Positions 42,913 to 55,323 are shown, counted from the first letter of the stretch. The stretch: DNA of 64,000 bases from Carcinoscorpius rotundicauda (GCA_011833715.1 CM022397.1:1674001-1738000), one strand, 5' to 3'. Notes: generated by a model from the letters alone, not told the origin. Numbers and translations: made by a program.

Positions 42913-44543
42913 CTAGAAAGAAATTATCAGCTGTCTCTCTAAAATACAATAGTCTTACATAACAAATTAAACAACAAAATAATGAGCTATTGATAAATTG
43001 TTATTAAAGACATTTTGAAAGTAAAACAGAATTTTAAAAGACCAGTTTCTAGAGAAGGCCTCCAATAAAACAATGCTGTCACTCATTGTCTTAATTCAGA
43101 CTTGAAAACAGAAGAGTTTACTGTGTCATGACATACCAGTCTTGTGTAGCAGAACCTTATTATAAGTGTCACAGGAGAAAAAAAGATATGCAAACATAAT
43201 CAATCTTAACAAGGGTAAATCAATTCACGCCTATTCTATTGTAAGGTCACGGAAATAATTACGCTAGTTTATATACATATACCTCGAAATTAGGAAAATA
43301 AACATTAAACCTGCTTTTGACGCGTTAATATTAATGCAGTTACACGAATAAAACATTAATCATAATTATTTTTAACCGTTTGTGTGTGTGTCTCTACTGT
43401 TGTTCTAACAAGCGTAGATGAAAAACGTAACGTTGTTCCCGATAAAAATGGTATACATTACCCTACTGGAAAATTAGTGAGTTGTGAATCCCTCCGTCAA
43501 AGGATCATGACGCTTCGTATTACAAGATAAAAATTAAAAATTAAAACGCAAATCAAAAGGTATCCATGGTATTAAGTCAGGGACAAAGTTGTTTACAAGT
43601 CCAATCAAACCTGTGAATTGTTAATTAATTAAAATATTTTCAATAAAATGAAGAAAGTCTGATCTACTTAAATTTCTCCCTTTTTTTACTTCCTGCATTT
43701 TACGTAATCGATTTATTTTCGTTAGTGCAGAACATCTAATTAATTAAAGTTCACCTACCCCTAATCCTGATTGTTTTAAAACGCATTAAACAGTCAAGTC
43801 TGCTTTTAAAAACTCGTCCTTTTTCATTATTATTACTTGCATTATCTTGTTTCGTCACAGTCTGGAGTCATCAGTATCTGTTGTACTTATAAGGTTTATG
43901 TTACAATTCATTAAACTTAATTACGACTTATTAGCCGGACCAACTGATGACTTTGTTATGAGATATTAAATTTATAATATTATATCTACGATAAGGCAAA
44001 CAGCACTCTTATAACATAATGCCAATAACCATCAATTCATCTTTATACAAATGGAATCCATAATTGTTATGTGAAATATTCATTATTTGTCATTTAATCC
44101 AAGTTTGTAAATAAACATTTTGTAGAAGGGACTTAAAGCTCACAAAATGTAACCTCAAAATAGATAGGTTCGCCAGAAATAGCCTTGTATTAATGTTGTG
44201 TAAGCACAATACATTGATGAGGTTTTGAGGTATCCGAGGTTATTTAATTAACTTAAGAACCTGAAATTTTGTAATTAATAGGATCGATATAACCGCTATT
44301 AGCATCTCAGGTATTTTCAATGGAAATGAAATTTGATGAAGTTCTTCTATCTGAATGGACGGTTTTATAACTATTTTATGTCTTAATGTGAGATAAATGA
44401 GGATTGTGAATTTGGCTGTGCTCTGAAATTTTGTCCCGTTGTGATTGCAAGCCTCTGATTCAGTCTCGAAGTAGGTACCCCGTAGTTTCATTAAGCGAAA
44501 ATCGACAGATAACAGTCGTCTGTTTGTGTTATTAATAACTGAC
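42913..44543. other. No feature recognised
   Basis: AT-rich DNA with a short (TG)5 at 43381. An 83-codon minus-strand frame (44240-44491) has no recognised family. Confidence 0.5.
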
Positions 44544-44692
44544 TGCTTAGTCTATACGTCGGAGACAACTGACTAAATTGGTCTTAGTCTATACGTCGGA
44601 GACAACTGACTAAATTGGTCTTGGTCTATACGTCGGAGACAACTGACTAAATTGGTCTTAGTCTATACGTCGGAGACAACTGACTAAATTGG
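44544..44692. repeat. Minisatellite, 37 bp x 4
   Basis: Units contain CTTAGTCTATACGTCGGAGA then CAACTGACTAAATTGGT, nearly identical. Confidence 0.95.
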
Positions 44693-45246
44693 TCTCTCCC
44701 GTCTGTGGTTTCTAAATGAATTAGAGATCCAGATTTCTTCCTTGAGTGAAATTCGTTGTCTATAAACACTTTAAAACACCTTAAAACACTTTAATCTCTC
44801 TATTTTATCCAATAGTAGCAACTGAGACTCAATATAACATAAGCCCAGTGATAAAACACTTGCATTTCAAATCACACGATTGGTCATCAAATACCCTTTT
44901 ACTTACCAATGAACTTGTGGGATGGGCTGTTTAACATGATTTTATATTTTAATAACTTAAGAGTATCTACCCACGAAAGCAGATAGTTTAAGGACACAAA
45001 TCTAATAAGCTTCGGAGCATATGGCACACAACGTCACAGTCTACTATCAACAGTTGTCATGTTAACAGTACTATGGAAAGTCCTTGTATTTTCATCGTAC
45101 AATTAAATTATCTTATGAATAAATATGTAATTCTCAAACCAGTGCTTTTCTTTCGGTTTACTTTTCTGATGAGATTCAATGTGGTTTGACTAACTATAGT
45201 AATTTGATGTAAGTTAATACTTGGACCCCATGTGTTAATGTCCCTC
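44693..45246. other. No feature recognised
   Basis: Unique AT-rich DNA. Confidence 0.5.
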
Positions 45247-45356
45247 CCCGGTATGCATTTGGACTTATAACGCTATAAATATGGTTTCGATACCCGTGGG
45301 GAGCAGGCACAGATAGCTCATTGTGTTGTCTCACACTTAATTATACACAAAAGAAA
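45247..45356 (+). mobile_element. SINE-B, A box truncated
   Basis: TGGACTTATAACGCTATAAA, GGTTTCGATACCCGTGG (B box), GGCACAGATAGCTCATTGTG and an A-rich tail. Confidence 0.85.
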
Positions 45357-45539
45357 GAACCAAAAGAAGCGAGCTGATTAGTTATTGTTATTTCTTGAGT
45401 AACGACTCAGCCACTGTTTTTTCCCACTGTATTCTTACCTCTACGTTTCCTAAGTTAGAATTGCTATAAACACTCTGCAAAGAAGAACAAAAAGAGACAG
45501 AAGTTCATGATTTAATTGATTAAAACTTTTTTTGGTTGT

Positions 45540-45921
45540 TTGTTTGCTGCTAAGCGGGAAGCTACAAATGAATGTTTAGCGTTGTAAGCCTTCATACTAG
45601 CTACTAAGCCACTGGGGCCCTGCTGTAGCCATGTTCCGTTGTAAGCCTTCATACTAGCTGCTAAGCCACTGGGGCCCTGCTGTAGCCACGTTCCGTTGTA
45701 AGCCTTCATACTAGCTACTAAGCCACTGGGGCCCTGCTGTAGCCATGTTCCGTTGTAAGCCTTCATACTAGCTGCTAAGCCACTGGGGCCCTGCTGTAGC
45801 CATGTTCCGTTGTAAGCCTTCATACTAGCTGCTAAGCCACTGTGGTCCTGCTGTAGCCACGTTCCATTGTAAGCCTTCATACTAGCTACTAAGCCACTGG
45901 GGCCCTGCTGTAGCCACGTTC
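45540..45921. repeat. Minisatellite, 57 bp x 6, derived from SINE-B
   Basis: Units (from 45581) read GTTGTAAGCCTTCATACTAG, CTACTAAGCCACTGGGGCCC, TGCTGTAGCCATGTTCC. The first two-thirds correspond to the complement of the SINE-B head (GCGTTGTAAGTCCGCAGACA...GCTGAGCCACTGGGG). A SINE-B-like GCTACAAATGAATGTTTAGC precedes the array. The 19-codon period keeps a 122-codon minus frame open; this is not a gene. Confidence 0.93.
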
Positions 45922-46512
45922 TTTGTTCTGCATAGCTGTTTAAAATGTTATTGTTGCAAAAACGAAAGTAAATGCTATGCTTTTGATCACTGGAATTTCC
46001 TCTAGGCTGATATCTCCTCTAATTGGTATGAGCTTCAAATCTATACAACGAACGTGAGATGGTTTACAACGGAAGCACTTTGCAGTAAAAAACAAACAAA
46101 AGAGAGGGAAAAGTAGCAGGAGACATTTCAATGGATAACAATTGTTCTAACTAGGCCTACGTTATCAGAGAGCATACACGTTTTGTATAAGTAAGTTTAT
46201 CATGGTAATAAACCGTATTCAAAATGCATTCTTGTTTTTATTCTTTTGTTTGAAGATTTGCAAGAAAAAAAAAAGTTTCGGAGAACCGACCCAGAGGTAA
46301 CTTCTGTCCCGCCTGTTGTTTTTAATTACGTATGTTTCTTGACACACTGACTTCGTTTCGAATTATCCTTTCGGATTTAAAATGGCTTACAGCCTTTCAA
46401 GACAGTAATAAGAACATGTGTTATTGCTCAGTATTATATTTTGGTCATTACAAAAACAGCCTCCTCCTTGTAAGGTTAAACCAACAACACTCGGTTTGGC
46501 TTAGTCATTATT
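45922..46512. other. No feature recognised
   Basis: Open frames of 60-63 codons show no family resemblance. Confidence 0.45.
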
Positions 46513-46617
46513 AAGCAGAAAGATACGTAAGGGATTAGCTGTGCTTTGCCCACCACGGGTATCGAAACTCAATTTTAATGCCGTAAGCATACAGACTTAC
46601 CGCTGAGCCGCTGAAGA
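46513..46617 (-). mobile_element. SINE-B, diverged
   Basis: GGATTAGCTGTGCTTTGCCC, ACCACGGGTATCGAAACTC and TTACCGCTGAGCCGCTGAAG. Confidence 0.85.
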
Positions 46618-46618
46618 T

Positions 46619-46728
46619 TTTGTTGTTGTGCGCAAAGCTATACAATGGACTATCTATGCTCTGCTTACCACAGGTATCGAAACGCAGTTTCTAGCGTTGT
46701 GAGTCCGCAGAGGTACCACTGGGGGACA
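46619..46728 (-). mobile_element. SINE-B, diverged, in tandem with previous
   Basis: TGTGCGCAAAGCTATACAAT, CTCTGCTTACCACAGGTATC, GAAACGCAG and GCGTTGTGAGTCCGCAGAG. It is head-to-tail with the copy at 46513, same orientation. Confidence 0.88.
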
Positions 46729-46854
46729 CCATTGAGAAAGCACCAATAACTCTATAGTACGAAATTCCACTGACCTTTACGTTTTTAAATAGAGATTGTT
46801 TATTGTAATACGTTATAGTACGCTGATTTTTTATAGTAATTCAGTTTGATGACT

Positions 46855-46974
46855 TTTTGTTTTTCTTATAACAAAGTCCACATAGGGCTATCTGCTCACC
46901 CCACCGAGGGGAATCGAACCCCTGATTTTAGCGTTGCAAATCCGGAGACATACCGCTGTACTAGCGGGGGGGCT
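46855..46974 (-). mobile_element. SINE-C, full length
   Basis: TTTTCTTATAACAAAGTCCAC, GCTATCTGCTCACCCCACCG, AGGGGAATCGAACCCC (B-box complement), TTTTAGCGTTGCAAATCCGG and ACCGCTGTACTAGCGGGGG. Confidence 0.95.
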
Positions 46975-47203
46975 GTGTGATGACAATATCGTAATTTAAG
47001 TGTTTTGAAATAAGAGAACGGAATGATTAGCTATTCATTAGAAATTTATTTTTTTATTCAGTAATTTCATTCGGATGGTACCATTGGTCGGTCATTACTT
47101 GACTGTATTTTCTATGGAATCAATTTACGCACCTTTCGTTAGAAACGTTCACTAACTGATTTGAAACCTGCCAGGCCCTTCAGCACTCCTACACAGCAGT
47201 TCT

Positions 47204-47475
47204 GGTTTGGTACGTTTTGAATTTCGTGCAAAGGTACACGAGGGCTATCTGTGCTAGCCGTCTCTAATTTTGCAGTGTTAGACTAGAGTGAAGGCAGCTA
47301 GTCATTACCACCCACCGCCAACTCTTGTGCTACTCTTTTACCAACGAATAGTAGAATTGGCCATCACATTATAATGCCTTTACGCCTAAAAGGTCGAACA
47401 TGTTTGGTGTGACCTGGATTCGAAGCCGCGACCCTCTGATTACCAGTCGAGTGCCTTAACCACCTGGCCATGCAG
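47204..47475 (-). mobile_element. SINE-A, full length
   Basis: TACGTTTTGAATTTCGTGCA to GCCTTAACCACCTGGCCATGC, well conserved throughout. Confidence 0.95.
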
Positions 47476-48989
47476 CACTCGCTCCAGAGCTGACTGTCGT
47501 TATTTTATTGTATTCAGTCTTTTATGATCATATAAATGTTACATATATATGACATCATATATCGTGCTATTTTCATACTTGTATAATGAGATGTTGCACG
47601 AATTATAATACAATGAAAATATAACTGTTCTCTTTTAATTTATTCCAACAGAACTATCGCTGAATTATTAATAATTAAACATGTTTTTGTGTTTTCAATC
47701 TACGGTTTGTTGAAGATTCACTGAATTTCATTTAGCCATACTTAAGTGAATATGGTGAAGCTTCACGTGCTCCTGTTATAGTCATATGAAAATAAATCTT
47801 ATTAGGCTGTACGTGTCTTTAATACAGCCATGCTCACATCACTCGTATTTGGTTGTACATGGACTCGAATGATCAATGTTACACACAAATCATTGTTTAA
47901 AAGTAAATCATTTTTATGATGTAGCATAATTAACTTTTGTTACACTCACTTTAGTAGTGTACCGACATTCGAAAACTACCAAACGGAGATTTTTGTTAAA
48001 TAAAAGGCTTCGATTGCGAGCTGGTTTATAAAAACAACAACACGGGTGCTAATAAAAAAGGCTAATGCGTCGCACTTGATAGAATACGTCGCCAAGTCGG
48101 AAGACTGCAATGATAAAATCAAAACAAGAAACAAACACGACAGTTCTAGCAGTAATTAATGGTCTTAGCATGCCAAGCCTGTTGAAGATGACAGTTATGA
48201 CTTATTTTAGGTCACATTGTCCTATATGATGTTGTCAAGGAAAGATGTCGACGCCCAAAACCTGATACTAGTCCAGCTAGAATGCAAGGAAAGTCGGCGA
48301 ACGACAATAAAAAAAAATGTTTGTATTTCAACTTACAAAGTGTTTGTGTGTTGAAATACAATGTTCTTATTGTTTTATTAGAACAAGTATTTGAGACCTA
48401 CTGTGATTCTCAACATTCGGTTTCGTTTTTGCCTCCCACCCTTTTTTAAAGCGCTTAATAGAACTACACCTACATTATTATTTAATAAATTCTTAGCGTC
48501 GTATTTACAACAATGGAAACTAAGTTATCTGAGGAAAGCTTCCAAGGACCGAACTGAATATTTTAGCTGAATGAGGTTTGACGTTTGCGGAGAGACGAAC
48601 TGACTTATCTTCACGTTAAACTTACACTGAATATACGTAAAAATAAAAAAAATCCTTGAACCGACACGTTTTAATCTCAGAAATCAAGAACACAGGAAAA
48701 GTATATTTAATTAGGGATACTCGTTAGTGGTTTGAGTGTTAGCTTTGATTCAAATAAATTTCTTGCTGTAATAAGAAATTTGTAGCAATAACTGGACCTT
48801 TAAATAACATTAGAGTTTTTTCTTTAAATTGAGAAATAAACAAAAAATAATAAACCTTACTAAAAGAAAACTTTTCTTGAACATTCTAAAATCAATAGAA
48901 AAATTCTTACCTGATTCCAAATGTCCTGATAATCTTAGTGGATTTTGTCTTACAAGTATATCACGTGTAACGAGAAAACATATTATTCG
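47476..48989. other. No gene recognised; one AT-rich hairpin
   Basis: A palindromic stretch TTTGTATTTCAAC ... GTTGAAATACAA lies at about 48318-48362. Otherwise nothing is seen. Confidence 0.5.
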
Positions 48990-49050
48990 TATGTTTTGAA
49001 CACAAAACTACACAATGGGCTATCTGTTTATTCTCTGCTCACCACAGAAC
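48990..49050 (-). mobile_element. SINE-B fragment
   Basis: GAACACAAAACTACACAATG, GGCTATCTG and CTCTGCTCACCACAG match the tail half of SINE-B. Confidence 0.7.
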
Positions 49051-50057
49051 GAATTAACTCTGAGCTGTAGGAAGCAAGATAGAACTCAATGGAGCGATGA
49101 GCTCTGGTTTCCAGGGTAGTCGATTAGACCAATCACTGTAAATATAGTGGAATAACAGTTGTAATCAAGATTTCCTAGTTAAAGCAAATTTGAATCTCTT
49201 CAAACCATTTTTAGTTCGAAAGAGATAAACAGTTGTTAAAGTTTTCAAACTAGATATTAGTGTTAACTACAGTAAACTAATGACTGTATTTTGTCCAACA
49301 ACTAACTCATTCTACGAATATAATAAGTCCATTCTCATGGTTACACGAGCGCATTGAAACGCTAACCATAATGAAACCTGTTGTTATGTTAACATATACG
49401 ATAGTTTCAGTGCAGAACCAATGTAGCGAGACGTCTCGGGGAAACAAGTATAGAAAACGTGGAAGTCAAAGTTAGAAGAACAGGGTAGATTACGTAACAG
49501 ACGTATGAATGAATGATTATTTACCTTAACCACTTCATTAACAAGAAAACATGTGATAAATAGTTAGAAGAGTGATACAATATTCTGACTCTTTTTTACT
49601 ACGAACTCTGTTGTCCTCGTAACTTTCACACCAAAAAAAAAACTATCCACCTGCCGGCGATTACATGTACTTCGAGCTAGTTCAAACTCTAAATTATAAT
49701 AAATGTGACAGGCTTGCGTATGAAAAAGCCGCTAAACCTAAGTTATATCAGCGGAAGCGGATGGAACTTGGACGAAAAGCGGCGCTCGCACTCTGTAATT
49801 AGGTAAAACTTGGAAATGTTATCTACAGTTCGTAAACACTTTTGTTGGTAGCATGCTTGTCGAATGAAGAAACACAACAAAAAGAAATACAAGAATAAGT
49901 AATGTGAAAATCCGTTAAGTTGAAGGTCTTTTTTCATAATAGATTTCTTTTCGGTGTATAATAACATTTCTTCTTCTCTCAGTTCCACTCTAATCAGGTT
50001 TTCTTGTTAGATGATTACAACTAGCTTCCAAAACAGTATATATATGTAAATATAAAT
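49051..50057. other. No feature recognised
   Basis: An 81-codon minus-strand frame (49743-49988) has no recognised family. Confidence 0.45.
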
Positions 50058-50210
50058 TGATTTTTGATGGAAAGATTTGTAGAACCTAAATTGATTTTTG
50101 ATGAAAAGACCTGTAGAACCTAAACTGATTGTTGTGAACTTATGAAAAGACCTTTAGAACCTAAATTAATTGTTGTGAACTTATGAAAAACCTCTAGAAT
50201 CTAAATTGAT
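50058..50210. repeat. Degenerate tandem repeat, 36-48 bp x 4
   Basis: AAATTGATTKTTG, ATGAAAAGAC and GTAGAACCTA recur four times with length variation. Confidence 0.8.
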
Positions 50211-51337
50211 GCCTTGTTACTCGATGCTGAATTGAAAGAAGGTGTTAAATGATTATCCTTGACAAAATTAGTATTCCTAATATAAAGTATATATATATTC
50301 GATATTTAGACCGAATGCGAACATCTCAGAAATAAAGCATGCTTTAACTCACAGAATTTACGAAGAGACCAGTTTCTTAACAACAGTTAATATTTAATGA
50401 CGATTATTGAATCATTTTTCTTATAATATATATAGTCGTTTTATATCGAAATTAGAAGGAGATCTTTCGAAAGGTTGGATTTTTGTGATTAAGGAGAAAA
50501 TTCAGAGGAGAATTTTATGTTTTATTAAGTTAGGAGATAAAAGAAACATTGATGCATAATAAAACGTTGCATAAAATCATATTATTTGACGTTGAAGTAG
50601 GATCTAAAGATACTGTTAACAGTAGAACAAATACTTCATTTAGTTAATTCATGTTGTAATGGTATTAACTCTTGTATAATTGTGTTAACGTTACTTGAAC
50701 TTTCCATGGGTTTGTTGAAGAAATTGCAGTTTGAATTTGTCACGAGTAAAATGGTCAAGATGGGTTCATTCTAGAAAGGACTTTGACGGAAAATAACGTA
50801 TCCCTAGGGCTTACCACGCTTTAAATTTGAGAATGTGGATATATTAACATTTTCCATAAAGAAGATAATAAAGTCCCTATATAACAGCTTCCACGGCGAT
50901 TTTGAACGACTGAAAAGTAAAATAAAATAACTAACGCATAATTGCACCACCAGGTGTTAAATTAGAGAAGAGCTGCTTGGAACGGCGTTCCGCCTCATGA
51001 GAATTCAAGCCATTAGGGTTCCCGGACTTCTAATTGGGAGGCACAAGACGGCCCCATTTAACATTTGTAGTACCACGTCGTGATTCACGCTACTGTTACA
51101 AAATAGATTATGAAAGGAAATGCCTCTTGTTTCAAAATCCCAATTTAGCCAGTGATTACTAATGATGATTACTGTCAAAATCATACAGAAAGACAAGTTA
51201 CATTATTAATACTAAACTAGTTTTGTGAATACGCGTGTGATATGCATTAATCTAACGAAGACGTTGAATAATAGGAGCAGAGAAAACAGACAAAACTAGT
51301 CGTTAAAAGAGGAAGCAAAGAATTATGAAAACTGTTT
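50211..51337. other. No feature recognised
   Basis: AT-rich DNA; a 63-codon frame at 51005-51196 is unsupported. Confidence 0.45.
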
Positions 51338-51606
51338 TTGTTTTTGAATTTTGCGGGAAGCTACTCGAGGGCTATCTGTGCTAGTCGTCCCTAATTTAGC
51401 AGTGAAAGACAAGAGAAAAGGCAGCTAGTCATCACCACCCACCGCCAATTCTTGGGCTATTCTTTCACAAACGAATAGTGGGATTGACCGTCACATCATT
51501 ATGCCCTAATGGCTGAAATGGAGAGCATATTTGGTATAATGGGGATTCGAACCCGCGACCCTCATAATATGAGTCGCACGCCTCAACCCACCTGGCCATG
51601 CCGGGC
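51338..51606 (-). mobile_element. SINE-A, full length
   Basis: TTTTTGAATTTTGCGGGAAG to CACCTGGCCATGCCGGGC, with B-box complement GGGGATTCGAACCCGCG. Confidence 0.95.
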
Positions 51607-51734
51607 TTATTGAAATGACTCGAATGAAACAAAATACAATTTAACATATATTATATCTTCAGCGTTTATACGAAAAAAGTTTTAATGATCCTCCACTAGG
51701 TGGGGAAACGTCTACATGACTTTATTGGTTCCAA

Positions 51735-51952
51735 TGTCAACCATACCAAACATGCTCGCCCTTTTAGCCGTGGGGGTATTGTTTTGTTATGATCAATCCC
51801 ACTATTCGTTTGTAAAAGAGTAGCCCAAAAAGTTGGCGGCGGGAGGTGATAACTAGCTGCCTAATCTATAGTCTTACACTGTTAACTAGAGACGGCTAGC
51901 GCAGATAACCCTCGAGTAGCTTTACGCAAAATTCAAAACAAGCCAAATCAAT
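51735..51952 (+). mobile_element. SINE-A, head truncated
   Basis: It begins at CATACCAAACATGCTCGCCC, just after the tRNA-like part, and runs through the body to GAGTAGCTTTACGCAAAATTC. Confidence 0.92.
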
Positions 51953-52082
51953 CCAATATCAACAGCGAGAGAAGGAAGAAATAGAACAATTGACAAAATC
52001 GAATAACAAAAGAATAAGCCAGAGTCCTCAAACATGAATACCATCATTGAAGATCAGAGAACAATTCTTCAGATTTTTTTCA

Positions 52083-52166
52083 CCCTCTGGAGGTTCATAG
52101 GTACATTGACGGATCTATCACGCTAAAATCCAAGATTTGATTTTCTGAGGCGAACAAAGCGAACAT
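52083..52166 (+). mobile_element. SINE-C, diverged
   Basis: GACGGATCTATCACGCTAAA, ATCCAAGATTTGATTTTC and TGAGGCGAACAAAG suggest an old copy without a clear tail. Confidence 0.5.
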
Positions 52167-52335
52167 GTCCAATGAAATGGTTTTTCGTTAAAACATACAA
52201 CCAAACAAAACTGAAACTTATTTACCTTAAGTCCTTTTACTGTCTATAAAAACAAAGAACGAAGAGGAAATCCGTTTGTTTTTTTACCCACCTGATAGAA
52301 TGAAAGACTAGGCCTCTCAATTGGTATATCTACAA

Positions 52336-52629
52336 ACTTACAATGGTAGAAACCAGGTTTCGGTGTCTGTATTGGACAGAGCACACTTACAATGGTGGAA
52401 ACCAGGTTTCGATGTCTGTATTGGACAGAGCACACTTACAATGGTAGAAACCAGGTTTCGATGTCTGTATTGGACAGAGCACACTTACAATGGTAGAAAC
52501 CAGGTTTCGATGTCTGTATTGGACAGAGCACACTTACAATGGTAGAAACCAGGTTTCGGTGTCTGTATTGGACAGAGCACACTTACAATGGTAGAAACCA
52601 GGTTTCGGTGTCTGTATTGGACAGAGCAC
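52336..52629. repeat. Minisatellite, 49 bp x 6, derived from SINE-B
   Basis: Units read ACTTACAATGGTAGAAACCA, GGTTTCGGTGTCTGTATTGG, ACAGAGCAC. This is the plus-strand SINE-B stretch ACTTACAACGCTAAAAACCG...GGTTTCGATACCCGTGG...GCAGAGCAC, complete with B box. A partial SINE-B head precedes it (TTGGTATATCTACAAAC) and a tail follows (AGCCATTTGTGTAG). Six copies are almost identical. Open frames through it are by-products. Confidence 0.95.
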
Positions 52630-52893
52630 CAACAGCCATTTGTGTAGTTTTCTACTTAACTACAAACAATAAAATACAATGTAATGAGGAAAAAGTTTTC
52701 TTTCTTACTCATCCTGATATATTTATAGGATACTAGCGAATGTATAAATTATTCTTTTTATTTTACACTAAAGCCTAGATAGTTCAGAAACACGTCTTGT
52801 TTGACCAGTTCTTGTATTAGTGGAAACTAGAGTTAAAGAGAGTAAGACCTCACCTCTTTAATTTCTTCTTAATATTACTCTAAACAGAAAAAT
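52630..52893. other. No feature recognised
   Basis: Unique DNA between the minisatellite and the candidate exon. Confidence 0.45.
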
Positions 52894-53040
52894 TCAAAAC
52901 TCAGAAGGCTCCATGCCTTCCACTTCATTGTCATCAGAGAACGTACAATAGCCTTCCACTTCAATGTCATCAGAGAACGTACAAAAGCCTTCCAGTTCAT
53001 TGTCATCAGAGAATGTACAATACAGTTTCTCACCAGGTGT
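52894..53040 (-). other. Candidate terminal exon with 12-residue acidic repeats
   Basis: On the minus strand a long T-rich tract ending TTTTGCTTTTGAG resembles a splice acceptor. It is followed by 49 codons to a TGA. The peptide has three 12-residue units of the type CTFSDDNEVEGY, then MEPSEF. The DNA unit is 36 bp (52916-53023). The acidic, low-complexity composition is protein-like, but no family is recognised and no other exon was found, so this may be just another minisatellite. Confidence 0.25.
52916..53023. repeat. Minisatellite, 36 bp x 3
   Basis: Units CCTTCCACTTCATTGTCATC then AGAGAACGTACAATAG. In-frame period of 12 codons; see the candidate exon that contains it. Confidence 0.95.
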
Positions 53041-53319
53041 CTCAAAAGCAAAAAAAAGAAAAAAAAGACGAAAGTAATCACTATCCAACTCATTGTGTAC
53101 ATTCGATAACTAAGAATAAGCACTACTAAGCTTCTTGTGCTAATGTGCTTGGAACCAAAATAAAACAAGAGGAAATACGATATTTCTGGTCATTACGGTA
53201 TCTCTGAACGCTAGAGAATGTCTGACCTAGTTCTATTTCAATCAACTCAGTGTAATTTGAAGTAAAAGTAAAAATAACAGGAGTTGCTACAAACAATATA
53301 CCTCTACATTATCATACGT
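53041..53319. other. No feature recognised
   Basis: Unique DNA apart from the A-rich tract near 53047-53072. Confidence 0.45.
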
Positions 53320-53524
53320 CATCCCCGTAGCACCAAACATGCTCGGCCTTTGGGGCGTTATAATGTGATGGTCAATCCCACTACAAGTTGGTAAAAGAGT
53401 AGCCCAAGAGTTGGCGGTGAGTAGTGATGACTAGCTGCCTTCCCTCTAGTCTTACACTGCTAAATTAAGGACGGCTAGCGCAGATAGCCCTCGAGTAGCT
53501 TTGTGGGAAATTCAAAAACAAACA
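53320..53524 (+). mobile_element. SINE-A, head truncated
   Basis: It begins at CACCAAACATGCTCGGCC and continues to the tail GAGTAGCTTTGTGGGAAATTC. Confidence 0.92.
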
Positions 53525-54967
53525 TTTCTTATTCGGTAAACGTAACACAAACCAAACATTTAAAGTTACTTTAGTAATAATATAAAAAGAACCTCTTTCG
53601 AAGTAGGAGCCATCGAATCTTTCAGTTACCAAGGTACAACTCAGCTCAACTAAGTGAAATAATGTGAAAATGAACATAATGTAACATTTCTTTTGAGGCT
53701 CTATATATCATATAATACGTTATTTAGCCCCTACCCTACTGTAGCTTATGATTTAATTACCTACTGTCCTAAAACGTATTTTAAAAAGTTTCCAACAATT
53801 TTATATAAAAAATAAAAGCTTAAGATAATCATAATAGGCTCCTGCTTTTATATAACTTATAGAGAGATCAATTTTTATAAACTTTCTCAAACTTAGCCCT
53901 AAACTACCAGAACATTTCTCGTCTTTAGAAAAAAACTAAAGAAAAGTTTTGAATTATCTCTTTTTCAATAAATGTTTGTGCCAATTCGTTCTTCTGGTAT
54001 TTCTCCAGAACCAGCTTACTACCTTCGCAACTATCCAATACTTGTTGCTTCCATCTACGATTAACAGGTTCGTACAGGTTCTGAGTTGATTATTTTACAC
54101 CCAGCTGAGGTTTGATTAAATGACTTGATCACCTACTTTTAAGCTAAACTAACTATCTCTTAGGAAACGAGGGACAGCGAACATCAGGAGAACGCTCCGT
54201 GTAACACATGTTCCTCATGAAACAATCAATACTTAAGGAAAACACAAACATGGAAACTGCGTCTCCTGCTTGGTCAACGTCGGCCTATTAACACGAACGC
54301 TGAGAGCCCCACCATTACGTTCTTTAATCAGGGTTTCTCAAGTAACACTTCCCCGTTACGGCTGATTGAAATCCTGATGGATTATCATGTGTAGGAGTGA
54401 AATTTAAGGATGACCTTTTTTTCGGTGGCGTTAATTTGTGTTTGTCTAGATGATCAAATAGATTGAACTAAAGTATTCCATGAGAAAGGAGGACAGGTAT
54501 TGATTGTTTCACTGATAACGCTCCTTTTACCATGAACCTAATTTTCCTACATCTCTCCATGTTGTACTTGCAACTACACTCAAAAACGTGTTTAGTGTTA
54601 ATGCTATCGAATAATTTTTTCTTGTTAAGTCTGTTTGAAAACTCCACTGATAGTGAAAAAAAAATAAAATGTAAGATTATAGAAACTTCTTGCAGAAGGT
54701 AGTAAGTAATTCTAATAAGTTACAGTAAGTCAACAGCGATCTCTCTTGAGTAACTATGATCTAACAGATGGATTTGACTATTATTCTTACAACTCATACA
54801 TGGCTCTAAAGTACGAAGAGTGATTTTACAGCGAGGGGTCGCAAACCACGAACCTTTGAATCCTACAATATATCTCGATTTTACAAGTTTAACGTTAAAT
54901 GTTTCAAACGTTTAGTATATGGATTACCAAAAACAACTATCATAACAAATAATGTGTCACAAAATAG
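53525..54967. other. No feature recognised
   Basis: Unique AT-rich DNA; the 70-codon frame at 53465-53677 overlaps SINE sequence. Confidence 0.5.
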
Positions 54968-55193
54968 GGTAGGCAACCCAGCATGACCAGGTAATTCGAG
55001 GGTCGCGGGTTCGAATCCCTGTCACACCAAAACATGCTCACTCTACAGCCGTGGGGGCGTTGTAATGTCACGGGTAATCCCACTATTCATTGGTGATGAC
55101 TAGCTGCCTTCACTCTGGTGTCACCCTGCTAAATCATGGACGGCTAACAGAGATAGCCCTCGAGGAGCTTTGCACGAAATTCAAAACAAACCA
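54968..55193 (+). mobile_element. SINE-A with two internal deletions
   Basis: CCCAGCATGACCAGG, GCGGGTTCGAATCCC (B box), body and tail are present. The anticodon region and the AAGAGTAGCCCAAGAGTTGG part are missing. Confidence 0.9.
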
Positions 55194-55228
55194 ATAAGGT
55201 AGATAATAAGAAGCAATATATATATTGA

Positions 55229-55323
55229 TTGTATGTTTGTAGCTAAGCACAAAGCACCACAATGCACTATCTGTGCTTTGTCCACCACGAGTGTCGAAAA
55301 CTAGTTGTTAGTCTACAGACAAG
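55229..55323 (-). mobile_element. SINE-B, diverged
   Basis: GTAGCTAAGCACAAAGCACC, CTATCTGTGCTTTGTCCACC and a decayed B box. Confidence 0.8.
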
